Below, in pieces: positions 1 through 11,612 of a stretch of DNA of 64,000 nucleotides (its first letter is position 1; each line of letters starts with the position of its first letter). A model generated the notes under the pieces. The model had not been told where the DNA came from, searched no databases, and was given only the letters and a program-made list of their open reading frames with translations. The DNA comes from Epinephelus fuscoguttatus (taxonomy: Eukaryota > Chordata > Actinopteri > Perciformes > Serranidae): positions 17,649,037 through 17,713,036 of the forward strand of contig NC_064767.1 in assembly GCF_011397635.1 (NCBI RefSeq), given 5' to 3'. The position numbers were made by a program, and so were the translations under genes.

Positions 1-470
1 AATTGGGCGAACTAAGTAGAAATACTTATTATTATAAGGAAAAAGCTGCAAATCCTCACATTTGACAAGCTGGAACCATTCAATGATTTCTATTTTTGCA
101 TTAAACTGATCATTAAAACATCTCTCAGTTGATTTTCTGTCAGCTGACAAACTGATTTGTGTCAGCTCTAACTGTAAACAAGTAAACTGTTGGGTAGTTT
201 GCTCTGTAACAAAGCATCATGGTTTATAAGCTCTTCATATATGAAGTTTTTATATATTTAACTTGTAAAGTTACCAGTAAAATAAATGTAGCGCAGTAAA
301 AAAGAGTCTAGAACTTCTTAAAAACTGCAAGTGATGTGAAATGAAATGACTACTTCTCCTTCTTTCTACTGGCCAGGGGTTAAAAATATTACATGCAGCA
401 TCTCAAAACTTATCCTAAGACGAACCCACAACTTCCCAATTTTGGACCACGAGTGGAAATTTGCTCTCAC

Positions 471-772
471 ATGAGGAGAAATAAGTTCCACCGCTGTTCT
501 GGGTTAAGACATTCTTCTCCAAGCCCAGCCCTCCAGCACCGCTGGACATATTCCTGTGATTTGATCCGCTGGTTCCCTCTAGCAACGAGGAGACACATGG
601 CAAAACAAGGAGAAGCTGTTACTCATCGGGAACTTCCTTCAGTGCTGCTCGGCTATAATTATTGTATTATGCGTTAGGTTTATAATTAAAGCGAGCATGA
701 CTGGAAGAGAGAGACACTCACTTGGTGGCAGAGAAGTCAGTCTGGTGGTGGTGGTTACTGTTTCTGTCACAA
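471..772 (-). CDS. col17a1: COL17A1 (collagen XVII alpha-1), two N-terminal exons, partial gene
   Basis: Two minus-strand exons, 722-772 and 471-578, join in phase. The first reads VTETVTTTTRLTSLPPK, nearly the same as the known collagen XVII N-terminal stretch VTETVTTRLTSLPPK. The second continues GTSGSNHRN...GLGLEKNVLTQNSGGTYFSS, matching the serine/glycine-rich intracellular region that follows. Acceptors are GTGCACAG and TTGCTAG; donors are GTGAGT and GTGAGA. COL17A1 is a type II transmembrane collagen of hemidesmosomes; these residues lie in its cytoplasmic head. The ATG exon should lie at higher coordinates (to the right) but was not found, and the rest of the gene continues left of base 1. 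Position next to SFR1 matches the vertebrate gene order. Confidence is high for identity and moderate for the second exon's 3' end. Confidence 0.85.
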
Positions 773-1310
773 CTGTGCACATAAACAGAAAGATAATTAT
801 TAACGGTATTATCCTGGGAGTTGTTTACAGGTGTTGAGTGTTGAGTGAGTGGCACGGTGATGAGACCTAAAATAAGACGACTTTGACTGACAGACAGGGG
901 TGACGGATTTACAGCCACTGTGAAAACTTCAGTAACACTTTCTAACAACAGCAAAAACTAATTGAGTCATTTAACAACATTCCTTAATATATCAGCTACA
1001 AGCCATTAATAAGAACAGTGTTTGGGTTGCCAGGTTGGTGCCTATCCTCCTCCAGCAGGTCAGTTGCTTCTCCTCCTCTGACCTTGAAGCACAGTCAGTT
1101 TATTAAGAACATTTACAAGTACATACTTAATGAACATATATTATTATCACTGTAAAACCCTAATTAGACTGTAAGAAACCTGCACCCTCTTATCAATGAC
1201 TCACCAAACTTAAAATACTTCTCACCAGCAGCTTAAATAAGTGATATATATATAACATAATTACTTAATGCATGGAGAATGTGAGGTGCGTCACACCGTG
1301 TGGGACAGGG

Positions 1311-1560
1311 GCTCCATCTTGTGAGGTAAGTGCTCTGTTATCTCTATTACCAAAGTGTCTGTACTCCGTCTAAATTCTAAAAATGAGATCACAATGTCTG
1401 GGTATGTGAGTGGAGGCACTGCGTCAGGGTCTGTAATCAGTCTTGGCCCGCCAACACATACGGATCTGTGTTGTTTATTGTGTTTAGTTTGTTCTAATAC
1501 TGTTGCCTGACCACCTTAGCAGGCCAAGGTAGCAGAGCGCGTACTTCACAAGATGGCGCT
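1311..1560. repeat. ~250-bp inverted-repeat element (MITE-like)
   Basis: The left arm 1311-1346 (around CCATCTTGTGAGGTAAGTGC) and the right arm 1527-1560 are imperfect reverse complements over about 35 bases, with roughly 180 bp between them. The shared core is CCATCTTGTGA. No coding content. This is most simply a small non-autonomous DNA element; target duplications were not clear. Confidence 0.45.
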
Positions 1561-2712
1561 TGCATCCAAAAAGATTAAGACGACGTGATGTCAGCTTCAC
1601 ATCTTCTACTGTGAAGTTGATTGCGTCTTAGAAACTGAGCTGTTCATCAACTTTAGAAACCAGTAATGGAGATTGTCTACAACCTGGCAACCTAAAAGTT
1701 GCTCTTATTAGTGACTTTTAATAAAGCAACAGAGCTGTAAATGATTTATTAACCATGAGCACAGATTTTAAAAGCCGCCTCATGAGGGAGTGCCAGTGTT
1801 TCTGAATGCTGAGTGTGATCAAGTTTGTCTGTTTAGTTAGTTATTCAAATAACAAACAAATATATCTGACACGTCAGTCTTTCCTGTGTGTGTGTCACAG
1901 CTTTCATTTTGTTCCCTGAGCTTTTGGTCAGATATCCAGGCCTTCATTTGTGGACAGTTTGCTCCGTCATCATGGAGACAGTTTAGATATTATCCTAAAA
2001 CGTAATTATGAAACAAACCATTTCCATAAATGCTCCAGAACATTTCCAGCTCGTGGTTCTTCTTGCTTGGATTTCTTTTTTTGTCAAATGACCATTTTCA
2101 ACAACGAGCCTCCAACCTCAGCTTGGCTTATACTCTCAGACTCTTTGTGCTGAGGACGTATTCATATTTATGTGTGTGTCTCTTTAGTCTCATAGAGGTG
2201 GTTAAACTGTGTCTGATTCATTGTATAAAGTTGGGGTAACTCTTGTCATGTTTATGATGGAGTGGGTGCAGATAATTAATGTTAATGACACCCTCTGTCC
2301 ACTGGGAGGCATCTTGTTCTGCAGCTGCTGCCTGTTGGGCTTTAATGGTTATAGATAATGTAAATTCCATTTCGATTTCATGTTGCCTCCTCGCTCCCGT
2401 CCTCCTCCTCCTCCTTCCTTTTAGGGACTTCTGTTTGTTTCAGGGTCACTGCTTAAATCTAAAGGTGATCATGCTTCTGCTGCCGTTGCTCCTCGACTTT
2501 GAAGCAGCATCCAAGAAGCCAAATCATAACAAACATACTCACTTGCTTTTTTTTCTTAAATGATTTTCCAGCTTTGCATATGTGTCCAATCCACGTCATC
2601 TTGTGTGTCTCCTCCTCTAAAGCACTTTGTAACTACTGATTTAAAAAGGTGACACATGTATAAACTTGACTAACTTTCTTCTAGAAGTGACATATCAAAG
2701 AAGAGAAGAACA

Positions 2713-2789
2713 CGAAGGCAGCAGGGTGGCTGATTACATGTTTCTCCCAGTTAGCTTCAAACATGTAATCAGGCGTTCCTCTGCCTTCG
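2713..2789 (+). other. Strong 31-bp stem hairpin, pre-miRNA-like
   Basis: Arms 2713-2743 and 2759-2789 fold back on each other across a 15-nt loop (2744-2758). The loop-proximal 14 bp are perfect (CTGATTACATGTTT against its complement) and the base-proximal 9 bp are perfect. Between them, three differences leave G-U pairs if the plus strand is transcribed, and three are true mismatches, giving 28 of 31 positions paired. The same differences would be C-A mismatches in a minus-strand RNA. Size and shape fit a microRNA precursor, but a small palindromic transposon remnant would look similar. I do not recognise the mature sequence. Confidence 0.45.
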
Positions 2790-4905
2790 CCATCCTCCCC
2801 TGTGTCAAAAGTCATTAGGCCGAGCTGAGCTGCCAGCTGTCCTTCTACATCCAGTTACGACTACTGGAGGAAAAACCCGAAGGATGACTTACACCCTGAG
2901 CCTTGAGAGCGAGGAGCAGAAATGGAAACCGACACCAGTGAAGGCATGCCTTGATGTTAGTGACAGTAAACCCTCAAAAACACAGAGACAAAAGCATCAC
3001 CCAGGAAGATAAGATGCATGAGTGTTTTGGGGGCTTTTAAACAAACTGCGCCAATCTTTCATTAAGCTTTCACATGGCATATTTTTATATCTCTTGCCAC
3101 AATGAGGTCTGTGTTGTTGGTAAATACATGTTTCCATGTTGTTTGTGTGGCCTGAGACGTCTCAGATATCTCTAAAGCCCACGCTGTCTGTTTCATCTAC
3201 AGCTACAAGTGTGAAATGTGCATTCTCTGGTGACTTTTTTGTTTACGTAAAACTTCATAAATAAATTCAGAAATCTCACCCTTGTCTCCCGACAAGCCTG
3301 CCGAGAAGTCCATCTGTCTCGTTAACTCGTCCATCCCATTTTATCTGGTGACATGATGATAAAATGGTGACCACCGTCATGCAGACACTGCGCCAGCTGA
3401 TGTCAAAAGTCAGTTTATTCCTTGAACTTGTAACTGTGGTTAAATGGCATTTTAGCAAACATTCGGATGGGGAAAGGCCCAAAGTTACGCCAGGAATGAT
3501 TTGGGTTAAAGACCAGGCTGCTTGTTTGTGATTGTTTACTGCATCAATTAGAAGATTCAAACCACTGAGGACAAACAAAAATGTCCTCCCAGCAGTCTCA
3601 TGATCATGTTTTAAAACCACAATCTAATATTCCAGATACAGATTTCCTTAGAACATCCAAAGACATCACCTATACTGTATTCAAAAACTTTCCATACCTC
3701 TTCTGAACAGCTGAAACCACATTAAAGCTCCCAGGAGCTATAAAGCATCATCCATAGATTTCAATAGACTTTGTACCTACTTCTTTAAAGGCTAACAAAG
3801 GAACAAAAGAGGCCTGAGGATCACTGCACAGCTCTGAAAGACCATCCTCTCACCACACCCTGCCAGCCAAGGACATTTAACAACATGTGCTTCACTTACT
3901 GCACATTTTATATCATATTCAGAGAGTAAAAAGCACTAACACTCTCAAAATAGGCATTTCTTTCCGTTTCCTTGCAGCCTGAGTCACTGAAACAGCAATT
4001 TCTAGCCTGTAGAGTGCAAAATGAACTAAAGTTTTTAGCTTCCTCCAGCTTTGAGACATGTAAAATATTAGTGGAAGTCAATAACACCTACATTTCTCCA
4101 CACATCTACAACTTCTTTTCATCAGAGCTCTCACAGACTTACTGCTTGAAACTGATCTGAACAGCAAATATAAAAGGCTTATGTCACATCAAGCTGGTGC
4201 TCCAGCTCGTCAGGTTCTGGAATATATTTAGAGGGATGCAAATAGCCCAGTAAAAATACATGTAAAACTATCCTGAGATCACTATAACAGACTTATTCTA
4301 TAGATAACACCGGAAGAAAACTGATCCCAAAACCCCCTGCTGAGCTTCACAGACTAGATCAAAAGTACTTGTAGTTTTTTGTGGGGAATATAAAGAAGTT
4401 TGTGCAATTTCATCCAACAAATTCTGTAGCTGTTAAGTTAAAGAAAAGAGCTCGACAGCCCATCACCAAAATCCCACAGCGCAGTTGTTAGTGCAGAAAG
4501 ATGCAACAGCCAGGTGGGAAGCACCATCCACCATACACAAGTTTTTATATACAGAAGAAGTCTCATTCAGGTTATGAAATCCATACCTTCAGCCAGCTCC
4601 AGTGAGAATTAAATCCCGAGTGCTCTCAGGATGGACCGACTGCGACCGTCCACAGGAGGGATAATGTGTTTATGTGGAGTTGACGCGCCGTGGTGGGATG
4701 TTCTTAAAGTCCTCGGTCCTTTTGTGCCTTTTCGCTCAACTTTCCCAGGCAAGTCAAAACACAGATTTGGGCACTGGTCCCAGCCGCGCCCATCAGCGCT
4801 GGAGCTTGGCAGGCAGGTGTAGTAGACGGCACGAAAAGCTGGGTTTTTAAAAAAGAAGAAAAAAAAAACACCGCCTGAGGGAACCAATTAAGTTGTCAGA
4901 CTCAC

Positions 4906-5040
4906 CTCTGCAGAGACAGATAGTCGACTGTAAAAAGAAAAAGTGGTGAACTCCTCCTGCTCCTGCGCTGCTGCTGCTGCTGCTTTAGTCACCACTTTTC
5001 CAAACTGGCAAAGTTTTGGGAGGAGGTGCAGAGGAGTGAT
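4906..5040 (-). other. Candidate non-coding first exon of COL17A1
   Basis: On the minus strand a purine- and CAG-rich stretch ends in CTGCAGAG followed by a good donor GTGAGT (donor G at 4905). It has no conserved reading frame and could be a 5' untranslated exon for COL17A1, which has a non-coding first exon in other vertebrates. The right boundary is a guess. No splice partner carrying the ATG was identified, so this is a weak call. Confidence 0.2.
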
Positions 5041-6401
5041 TTGGGGATTTGGGGGGTGGGTGGGATTTTTTTGTCTTTCTGTTTTTTTCTTTTTATAGAT
5101 TGCAGGCAACCATCTCAGGGTCTGCTGATCTATTGTATGCAGCATATCCATCCTGCTGCAGCTGGAGCACATCTGGTGCGCACATTAGAAGTGGAAAGAG
5201 TCTATATGGTTGCAGACACTGTTTTGCCACATTAATTTTTGGTGCAAAAGCAACATGCATGACTTAGCCGACTTCCAGGTCTTTGCACAAAGGGCTGATC
5301 AGCATGTTGGTGCAGCTGTTTGAGGATCAGCTTTCCTGCTTTGCTACAACTTAACTGAGGACTCCCACAGGAGAGTGGAAGAGCTGTTTTTAACTCCCCA
5401 CGATCATAATAAAGAGTTCCCCATCCATTCATTTGCATTTGTGCAATTTTGAGCCAAATTGGATGCTTTATTCCTCCACTGGCAGCCGCAAGCGCCACTA
5501 GGATCCTTCACCTACCACACCCTGTGTAGACATCCACCCACCCACATGACTCACAGCGAGCATGACTCCAATCTGCTCAAAAATGATGGAAAACAAATGC
5601 CCCCAAGGACAGTGTAGCAGAGGAGGAGCTGCTCCGCTCACATTTATGTGCAAGCTTGAATAATGCCAAATCTAACGGAAAGGGGCTGGTTTAAAACAAC
5701 AGATTCCAGGATGGTGAAGAAAGAAAGGGAGTCGACGGGCTTGTGCAGCCCTTTGTGCTGAAACACACTCATGTCTGTGTTGAGGATCACCGCTCTCCCA
5801 CACAAGGGCTCAACGGTTCTCTGGAACAAGGGGCAAACAGTTTAGGAGGTGCCCAAATTAGGTTCACAGAGAGTGTGTTACATAGCAAAGAACTTAATCA
5901 CTGGAGGTTTATCAAGATAATGTGGCATGTACACATTAATGATTCACTGTGAAAGTGAATCTCTTGACAGCAGGGTGTTGTAAGGAAATCACCAGCTGTC
6001 CTCAGGTAAACCAGAAAACATCACTCACAGTGCTTCATTACAAGAACTGATGGAATAGATATTGTTTTCTTCATGGCTGTGGGTAATGATGAATCTACGT
6101 AGCTGAAACCTCCCCTGGGCACAGTTCCTCTGCACTGTAAAAGATAATATAGGAAAACTCAGCACACTGTCTCCACAGGTATTTTGGATGTTTGAAGGGA
6201 CAAAGCTGAGGCTCATCCTTTAAAAGATGTCACGCTTTGTTAAGTTAAGCTGGTAAACGTCTCTGGTAAAAGCTCTCCTCAGAGAGAAGGAGCAGCAGAT
6301 GATAAATTCCAGGGGGGGCACTCGTTGTGTGTGGTCTCACCAAGCAGAGGCAGCGGGAGACCTCACTGGGTTTTATCTGGATTTATTTACCTGGATACTT
6401 G

Positions 6402-9400
6402 CAGTGTTGAGTAATAAATTACATGACAACTGTAACTGTAATCAGTCACAGTTAGTGAGAAAAAATATGTAATCAAACTTTAGTTATAATCAAAATGTTG
6501 GAGGTCACAAAGGAGGTATATCTGAATGTTTCTGCTATGTTTTTGGAAAGAATTTCATATCCATGTGAGACCGGAACCCTCGTTTGGTTTTTAATTTCTA
6601 CCAGCTGTTTGGGATCAGTAGGACCTGATGAGTTTGAAAACTAAACATTGTCAAAAATAATAAAGTCCCAGTATCCTCAAACAAGACAATAATAATGTCC
6701 CAATGTCTTCAAGTCCCAATGTCCTCAAACTAGATGATAATAAAGTCCCAATGTCTTCAAGTCCCAATGTCTTCAAGTCCCAATGTCCTCAAACGAGACA
6801 ATAATAACGCCCCAGTGTCTTCAAATAAGAGAATAAAAAATTCCCAATGTCCTCAAACTAGACGATAATAACGTCCCAATGTCTTCAAGTCCCAGTGTCA
6901 TCAAACGAGACGATAATAAAGTCCCAGTGTCTTCAAGTCCCAATGTCTTCAAGTCTCAGTGTCATCAAACGAGACGATAATAACGTCCCAATGTCTTCAA
7001 GTCCCAGTGTCATCAAACGAGACGATAATAAAGTCCCAGTGTCTTCAAGTCCCAATGTCCTCAAACTAGACGATAATAACGTCCCAATGTCTTCAAGTCC
7101 CAGTGTCCTCAAACTAGACAATAATAAAGTCCCAATGTCCTCAAACGAGACAATAATAAAGTCCCAATGTCTTCAAGTCCCAATGTCCTCAAACTAGACA
7201 ATAATAAAGTCCCAATGTCTTCAAGTCCCAGTGTCATCAAACGAGACGATAATAAAGTCCCAATGTCCTCAAACTAGACGATAATAACGTCCCAATGTCT
7301 TCAAGTCCCAGTGTCCTCAAACGAGACGATAATAAAGTCCCAATGTCCTCAAACGAGACGATAATAAAGTCCCAATGTCTTCAACTCCCAATGTCCTCAA
7401 ACTAGACGATAATAAAGTCCCAATGTCTTCAAGTCCCAGTGTCATCAAACGAGACGATAATAAAGTCCCAATGTCCTCAAACTAGACGATAATAACGTCC
7501 CAATGTCTTCAAGTCCCAATGTCCACAAACTGGATGATAATAACGTCCCAATGTCCTCAAACAAGACGATAATAAAGCTCCAATGTCATCAAATGAGACA
7601 ATAATAACATCCCAATGTCTTCAAGTCCCAATGTCATCAAACTAGACGATAATAAAGTCCCAATGTCATCAAACTAGACAATAATAAAGTCCCAATGTCT
7701 TCAAGTCCCAATGTCCTCAAACTAGACGATAATAAAGTCCCAATGTCCTCAAACGAGACGATAATAAAGTCCCAATGTCTTCAAGTCCCAATGTCCTCAA
7801 ACTAGACGATAATAACGTCCCAATGTCCTCAAACGAGACGATAATAAAGTCCCAATGTCTTCAAGTCCCAATGTCCTCAAACTAGACGATAATAAAGTCC
7901 CAATGTCCTCAAACGAGACGATAATAAAGTCCCAATGTCCTCAAACTAGACAATAATAAAGTCCCAATGTCCTCAAACGAGATGATGATAAAGTTCCAGT
8001 GTCCTTAAACAAGACAATAATAACGCCCCAATGTCTTCAAATAAGAGAATAAAAAATTCCCAATGTCATCAAACTAGACGATAATAACGTCCCAATGTCC
8101 TCAAATAAGAGAATAAAAAATTCCCAATGTCATCAAACTAGACGATAATAACGTCCCAATGTCCTCAAACTAGACGATAATAAAGTCCCAATGTCTTCAA
8201 GTCCCAATGTCCTCAAACTAGACAATAATAACGCCCCAATGTCTTCAAATAAGAGAATAAAAAATTCCCAATGTCATCAAACTAGACGATAATAACGTCC
8301 CAATGTCCTCAAACTAGACGATAATAAAGTCCCAATGTCTTCAAGTCCCAATGTCCTCAAACTAGACAATAATAAAGTCCCAATGTCCTCAAACTAGACG
8401 ATAATAAAGTCCCAATGTCCTCAAACTAGACAATAATAAAGTCCCAATGTCCTCAAACGAGATGATGATAAAGTTCCAGTGTCCTCAAACGAGACAATAA
8501 TAACGCCCCAGTGTCTTCAAATAAGAGAATAAAAAATTCCCAATGTCATCAAACTAGACGATAATAATGTCCCAATGTCTTCAAGTCCCAGTGTCATCAA
8601 ACGAGACGATAATAAAGTCCCAGTGTCTTCAAGTCCCAATGTCTTCAAGTCCCAGTGTCATCAAACGAGACGATAATAACGTCCCAATGTCTTCAAGTCC
8701 CAGTGTCATCAAACGAGACGATAATAAAGTCCCAGTGTCTTCAAGTCCCAATGTCCTCAAACTGGATGATAATAACGTCCCAATGTCCTCAAACGAGACG
8801 ATAATAAAGCTCCAATGTCATCAAATGAGACAATAATAACATCCCAATGTCTTCAAGTCCCAATGTCATCAAACTAGATGATAATAAAGTCCCAATGTCT
8901 TCAAGTCCCAGTGTCCTCAAACTAGACGATAATAAAGTCCCAATGTCCTCAAACAAGACGATAATAAAGTCCCAATGTCTTCAAGTCCCAATGTCCTCAA
9001 ACTAGACGATAATAAAGTCCCAATGTCTTCAAGTCCCAGTGTCATCAAATGAGACAATAATAAAGTCCCAATGTCCTCAAACTAGACGATAATAACGTCC
9101 CAATGTCTCCAAGTCCCATTGTCCTCAAACTGGATGATAATAAAGTCCCAATGTCCTCAAACGAGACGATAATAAAGCTCCAATGTCATCAAATGAGACA
9201 ATAATAACATCCCAATGTCTTCAAGTCCCAGTGTCATCAAACTAGACGATAATAAAGTCCCAATGTCTTCAAGTCCCAATGTCCTCAAACTAGACGATAA
9301 TAAAGTCCCAATGTCCTCAAACTAGACGATAATAAAGTCCCAATGTCTTCAAGTCCCAATGTCATCAAACTAGACGATAATAAAGTCCCAATGTCTTCAA

Positions 9401-10628
9401 GTCCCAATGTCCTCAAACTAGACGATAATAAAGTCCCAATGTCCTCAAACGAGATGATAATAAAGTCCCAATGTCTACAAGTCCCAATGTCCTCAAACGA
9501 GACGATAATAAAGTCCCAATGTCTTCAAGTCCCAATGTCCTCAAACTAGACGATAATAAAGTCCCAATGTCTACAAGTCCCAATGTCCTCAAACTAGATG
9601 ATAATAAAGTCCCAATGTCCTCAAACGAGACAATAATAAAGTCCCAATGTCCTCAAACTAGACAATAATAAAGTCCCAATGTCCTCAAACGAGATGATGA
9701 TAAAGTTCCAGTGTCCTTAAACAAGACAATAATAACGCCCCAATGTCCTCAAGTCCCAATGTCTTCAAATGAGACGATAAAGTCCCAGTGTCCTCAAACG
9801 AGATGAGAATAAAGTTCCAGTGTCCTTAAACGAGACGATAATAAAGTTCCAGTGTCCTTAAACGAGACAATAATAACGCCCCAATGTGCTTCAAATAAGA
9901 CAATAAAAAATTCCCAGTGTCCTCAAACAAGACGATAATAACGCCCCAATGTCTTCAAAGAAGACAATAAAAAGTCCCAATGTCCTCAAACGAGACGATA
10001 ATAACGTCCCAATGTCCTTCAATGAGCTGATGATAACTTCCCAGCGTCTTCAGACAAGTACTTTCTAATTAACAGTGTCTTAGCTTGTTATTGTTGCGTA
10101 AATTGGTCAATTATTTTGTCATATCAAAACTACAAAAAAATCATATAAAAACAAGTTCCAACCATTAAATGTGATCAGGTTTTGGACCTTGTCCACTTTT
10201 GTGTCGGGATCAGCTGCAGACTGACTTGGCAGAGATGGCTGCCATCTTGTTTTTACATGGATTAGTATGTGGTCTTACTGCCAATAGATGGGACGAAAAA
10301 GGGACAAGGACAAGAGGTCCAAGTTGAGCAGAATGAAGTATAAGGTCCAGTAAACCTAAATGTGATGTCCTCATATGAGGACACAGAGTCTCAGCAGGAT
10401 ATGTAGAATATAACACAGAGTCTGTTGCCTTGCGTTTTTTATGCGGTGCATCAATGCCTTCTTTTGGCAGAGCCTGTTTTTAGACATTTTTCAGCTTTAT
10501 TGCCAGTTTAAAACATTTTTTAAAAAAGTAATCAAACAGTAATCAAATTACTTAAAATAGTTACAATACTTATTACATTTTCAACAGGGTAGCTAATAAT
10601 GTGTAGCCTAGTAACCCTCCCAGCACTG
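6402..10628. mobile_element. hAT-like non-autonomous element carrying a minisatellite
   Basis: The left end starts CAGTGTTGAGTAATAAATTA and the right end finishes ...CCCAGCACTG, whose complement starts CAGTGCTGGGAGGGTTAC. These are hAT-type ends (CAGTG-TTG/CTGGGA followed by a run related to AGTAA...TTAC) seen in many vertebrate copies. Flanking octamers GATACTTG and TGTTCTTG agree at 5 of 8 positions, a weak remnant of an 8-bp target duplication. Sub-terminal sequence on both sides is rich in TAATCAAA/TTACTT motifs. No transposase frame is present. Most of the interior is the tandem array at 6657-10055. Confidence 0.6.
6657..10055. repeat. 3.4-kb minisatellite, 16/32/48-bp nested period
   Basis: About 100 tandem units. 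The long unit is 32 bp (starts GTCCCAATGTCCTCAAAC, ends GACGATAATAAA) and the short unit is its first half, 16 bp (GTCCCAATGTCTTCAA). The two alternate often, giving a 48-bp higher-order unit. Common variants are CTAGACG/CGAGACG/CAAGACA and AAAGTCCC/AACGTCCC. Units at the right edge (from about 9770) and at the left edge are most diverged, as expected of an array homogenised from its centre. Because 48 is a multiple of three, open frames run through it by chance; it is not coding. Confidence 0.97.
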
Positions 10629-10825
10629 TGTTCTTGAGTCAGAGAAAGTGATACAGGGAAGTTTTTTGGAGAGGACATCATTTATTTTTTACTTCGTTTC
10701 AGTTGATTTTGTTATTTTTTGAAATACTCTTACTTTTAATAGTCAAAGAAAAACTAAACTTGAGCTGAAACAATTAAATGAGAAATAATCAACAACTGCG
10801 TTGATAACTGACTAATTGTTAAAAG
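10629..10825. other. Short spacer, nothing recognised
   Basis: AT-rich DNA between the hAT-like element and the next fold-back element. No ORF, RNA gene or repeat that I recognise. Confidence 0.4.
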
Positions 10826-11612
10826 GGAACTATTCCCATTTTCAAAATTTACATGTTATTCCTATGGTCAAAGACTGTCCAAAAACACAAGTTAACTTCC
10901 TCATAAATCTAAAAACTAAAGTGCTAAAACTGAAATGTATGATGTCATAGGGTGTAACGTCTGAAGTTATTCCATAGACAATGAATCAGGGAGGATATTT
11001 TAGATGATAGTGAGAGCACCAAGGAGAATGTTTTGAGGGTATGGGTACATTTTCTATTTCAGAACTAAGAACACCATAGTACAATAAAGCTAATTTGGAG
11101 ACAACAACCGTGGGTGCACAAAATCACACTCCCATTCAATGTCAGTAGTGCAGCTCCAGACTTTATATCCAATGACAGTGGTTCCCAACTGGTGGGCCAA
11201 GGTCCAAAAGTGGATCCTGGGTCCATTCTGAATTGTTTGTAAAAAAGTTCAGTGAATCTCTGGCACAGAGCTTTTATTCTAAAGTACCGTTCCCTGCTGT
11301 AGAGTGAGTGACAAACAGAGAGCTATTCAACAGAGACAGGAAACCAGCTCAACGACACAGCCAAGTGCAAGTGTGACACTGAGTATATTTAACTGTGTGG
11401 ACCTTGAACTAATGACTAAGGAGAAATCTGGGCCCCATGGCTGGACCAGTTGGGAACCACTGTGCTATGACATCATAAGTTTACGACTACCTTCTCTGGT
11501 TTCTGGCGTTGAGAGAGAGTAGCTCATGTCCACAAATGTTGATCGAACTTTCCTAGAACACAGAAATAACATTTTGGAAATCTTAATTTAGGTGGTGGTC
11601 TCCTTTAAAGTA
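10826..11612. mobile_element. Fold-back DNA element (interrupted by a hAT MITE)
   Basis: The left end (TTAAAAGGGAACTATTCCC) is the imperfect complement of the right end near 11560-11612. Further in, TATGATGTCATAG at about 10939 pairs with CTATGACATCATAA at about 11465. The arms thus pair for well over 100 bp and enclose a 287-bp MITE that lies between them. No coding potential. The family resembles the TTAAAGGGG-ended fold-back copies in the CFAP43 introns but is not the same sequence. Confidence 0.55.
11176..11462. mobile_element. 287-bp hAT MITE
   Basis: Terminal inverted repeats CAGTGGTTCCCAACTGG and its complement CCAGTTGGGAACCACTG bound the element. Flanking octamers TCCAATGA and TGCTATGA match at 6 of 8 positions, as expected for an old hAT target duplication. 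A CAGTGGTTCCCAA end is typical of vertebrate hAT non-autonomous copies. The 72-residue frame inside has no known domain. Confidence 0.75.

Larger units (their letters stand above)
773..6401. other. COL17A1 5' intron/upstream DNA, no clear coding exon
   Basis: About 5.6 kb without a supportable coding exon. The COL17A1 start codon exon must be here or be very small; I could not pin it down. Open frames in this stretch are short, lack recognisable domains and are probably chance. Inside it are an inverted repeat at 1311-1560, a strong hairpin at 2713-2789 and a possible minus-strand first exon ending at 4906, listed separately. Confidence 0.5.

Noticed and set aside
415-603. 62-codon minus frame as a stand-alone ORF
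   Set aside because: Only 471-578 is exon; the rest reads through an acceptor and past a donor.
3276-3620. 114-codon minus-strand frame, and MDFSAGLSGDKG in another frame
   Set aside because: Considered as a COL17A1 start exon, but the phase and sequence do not fit the known N-terminus.
3885-3910. ATG TGC A followed by GTAAGT on the minus strand as COL17A1 start
   Set aside because: Phase would fit, but it leaves out the conserved residues that precede VTETV in other vertebrates; no supporting acceptor or context.
6895-9668. Open frames of 62-100 codons with a 16-residue repeat (KVPMSSSPNVLKLDDN-like) inside the minisatellite
   Set aside because: They exist on both strands only because the 48-bp higher-order unit is a multiple of three. 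Frame changes wherever an odd number of 16-bp half units occurs.
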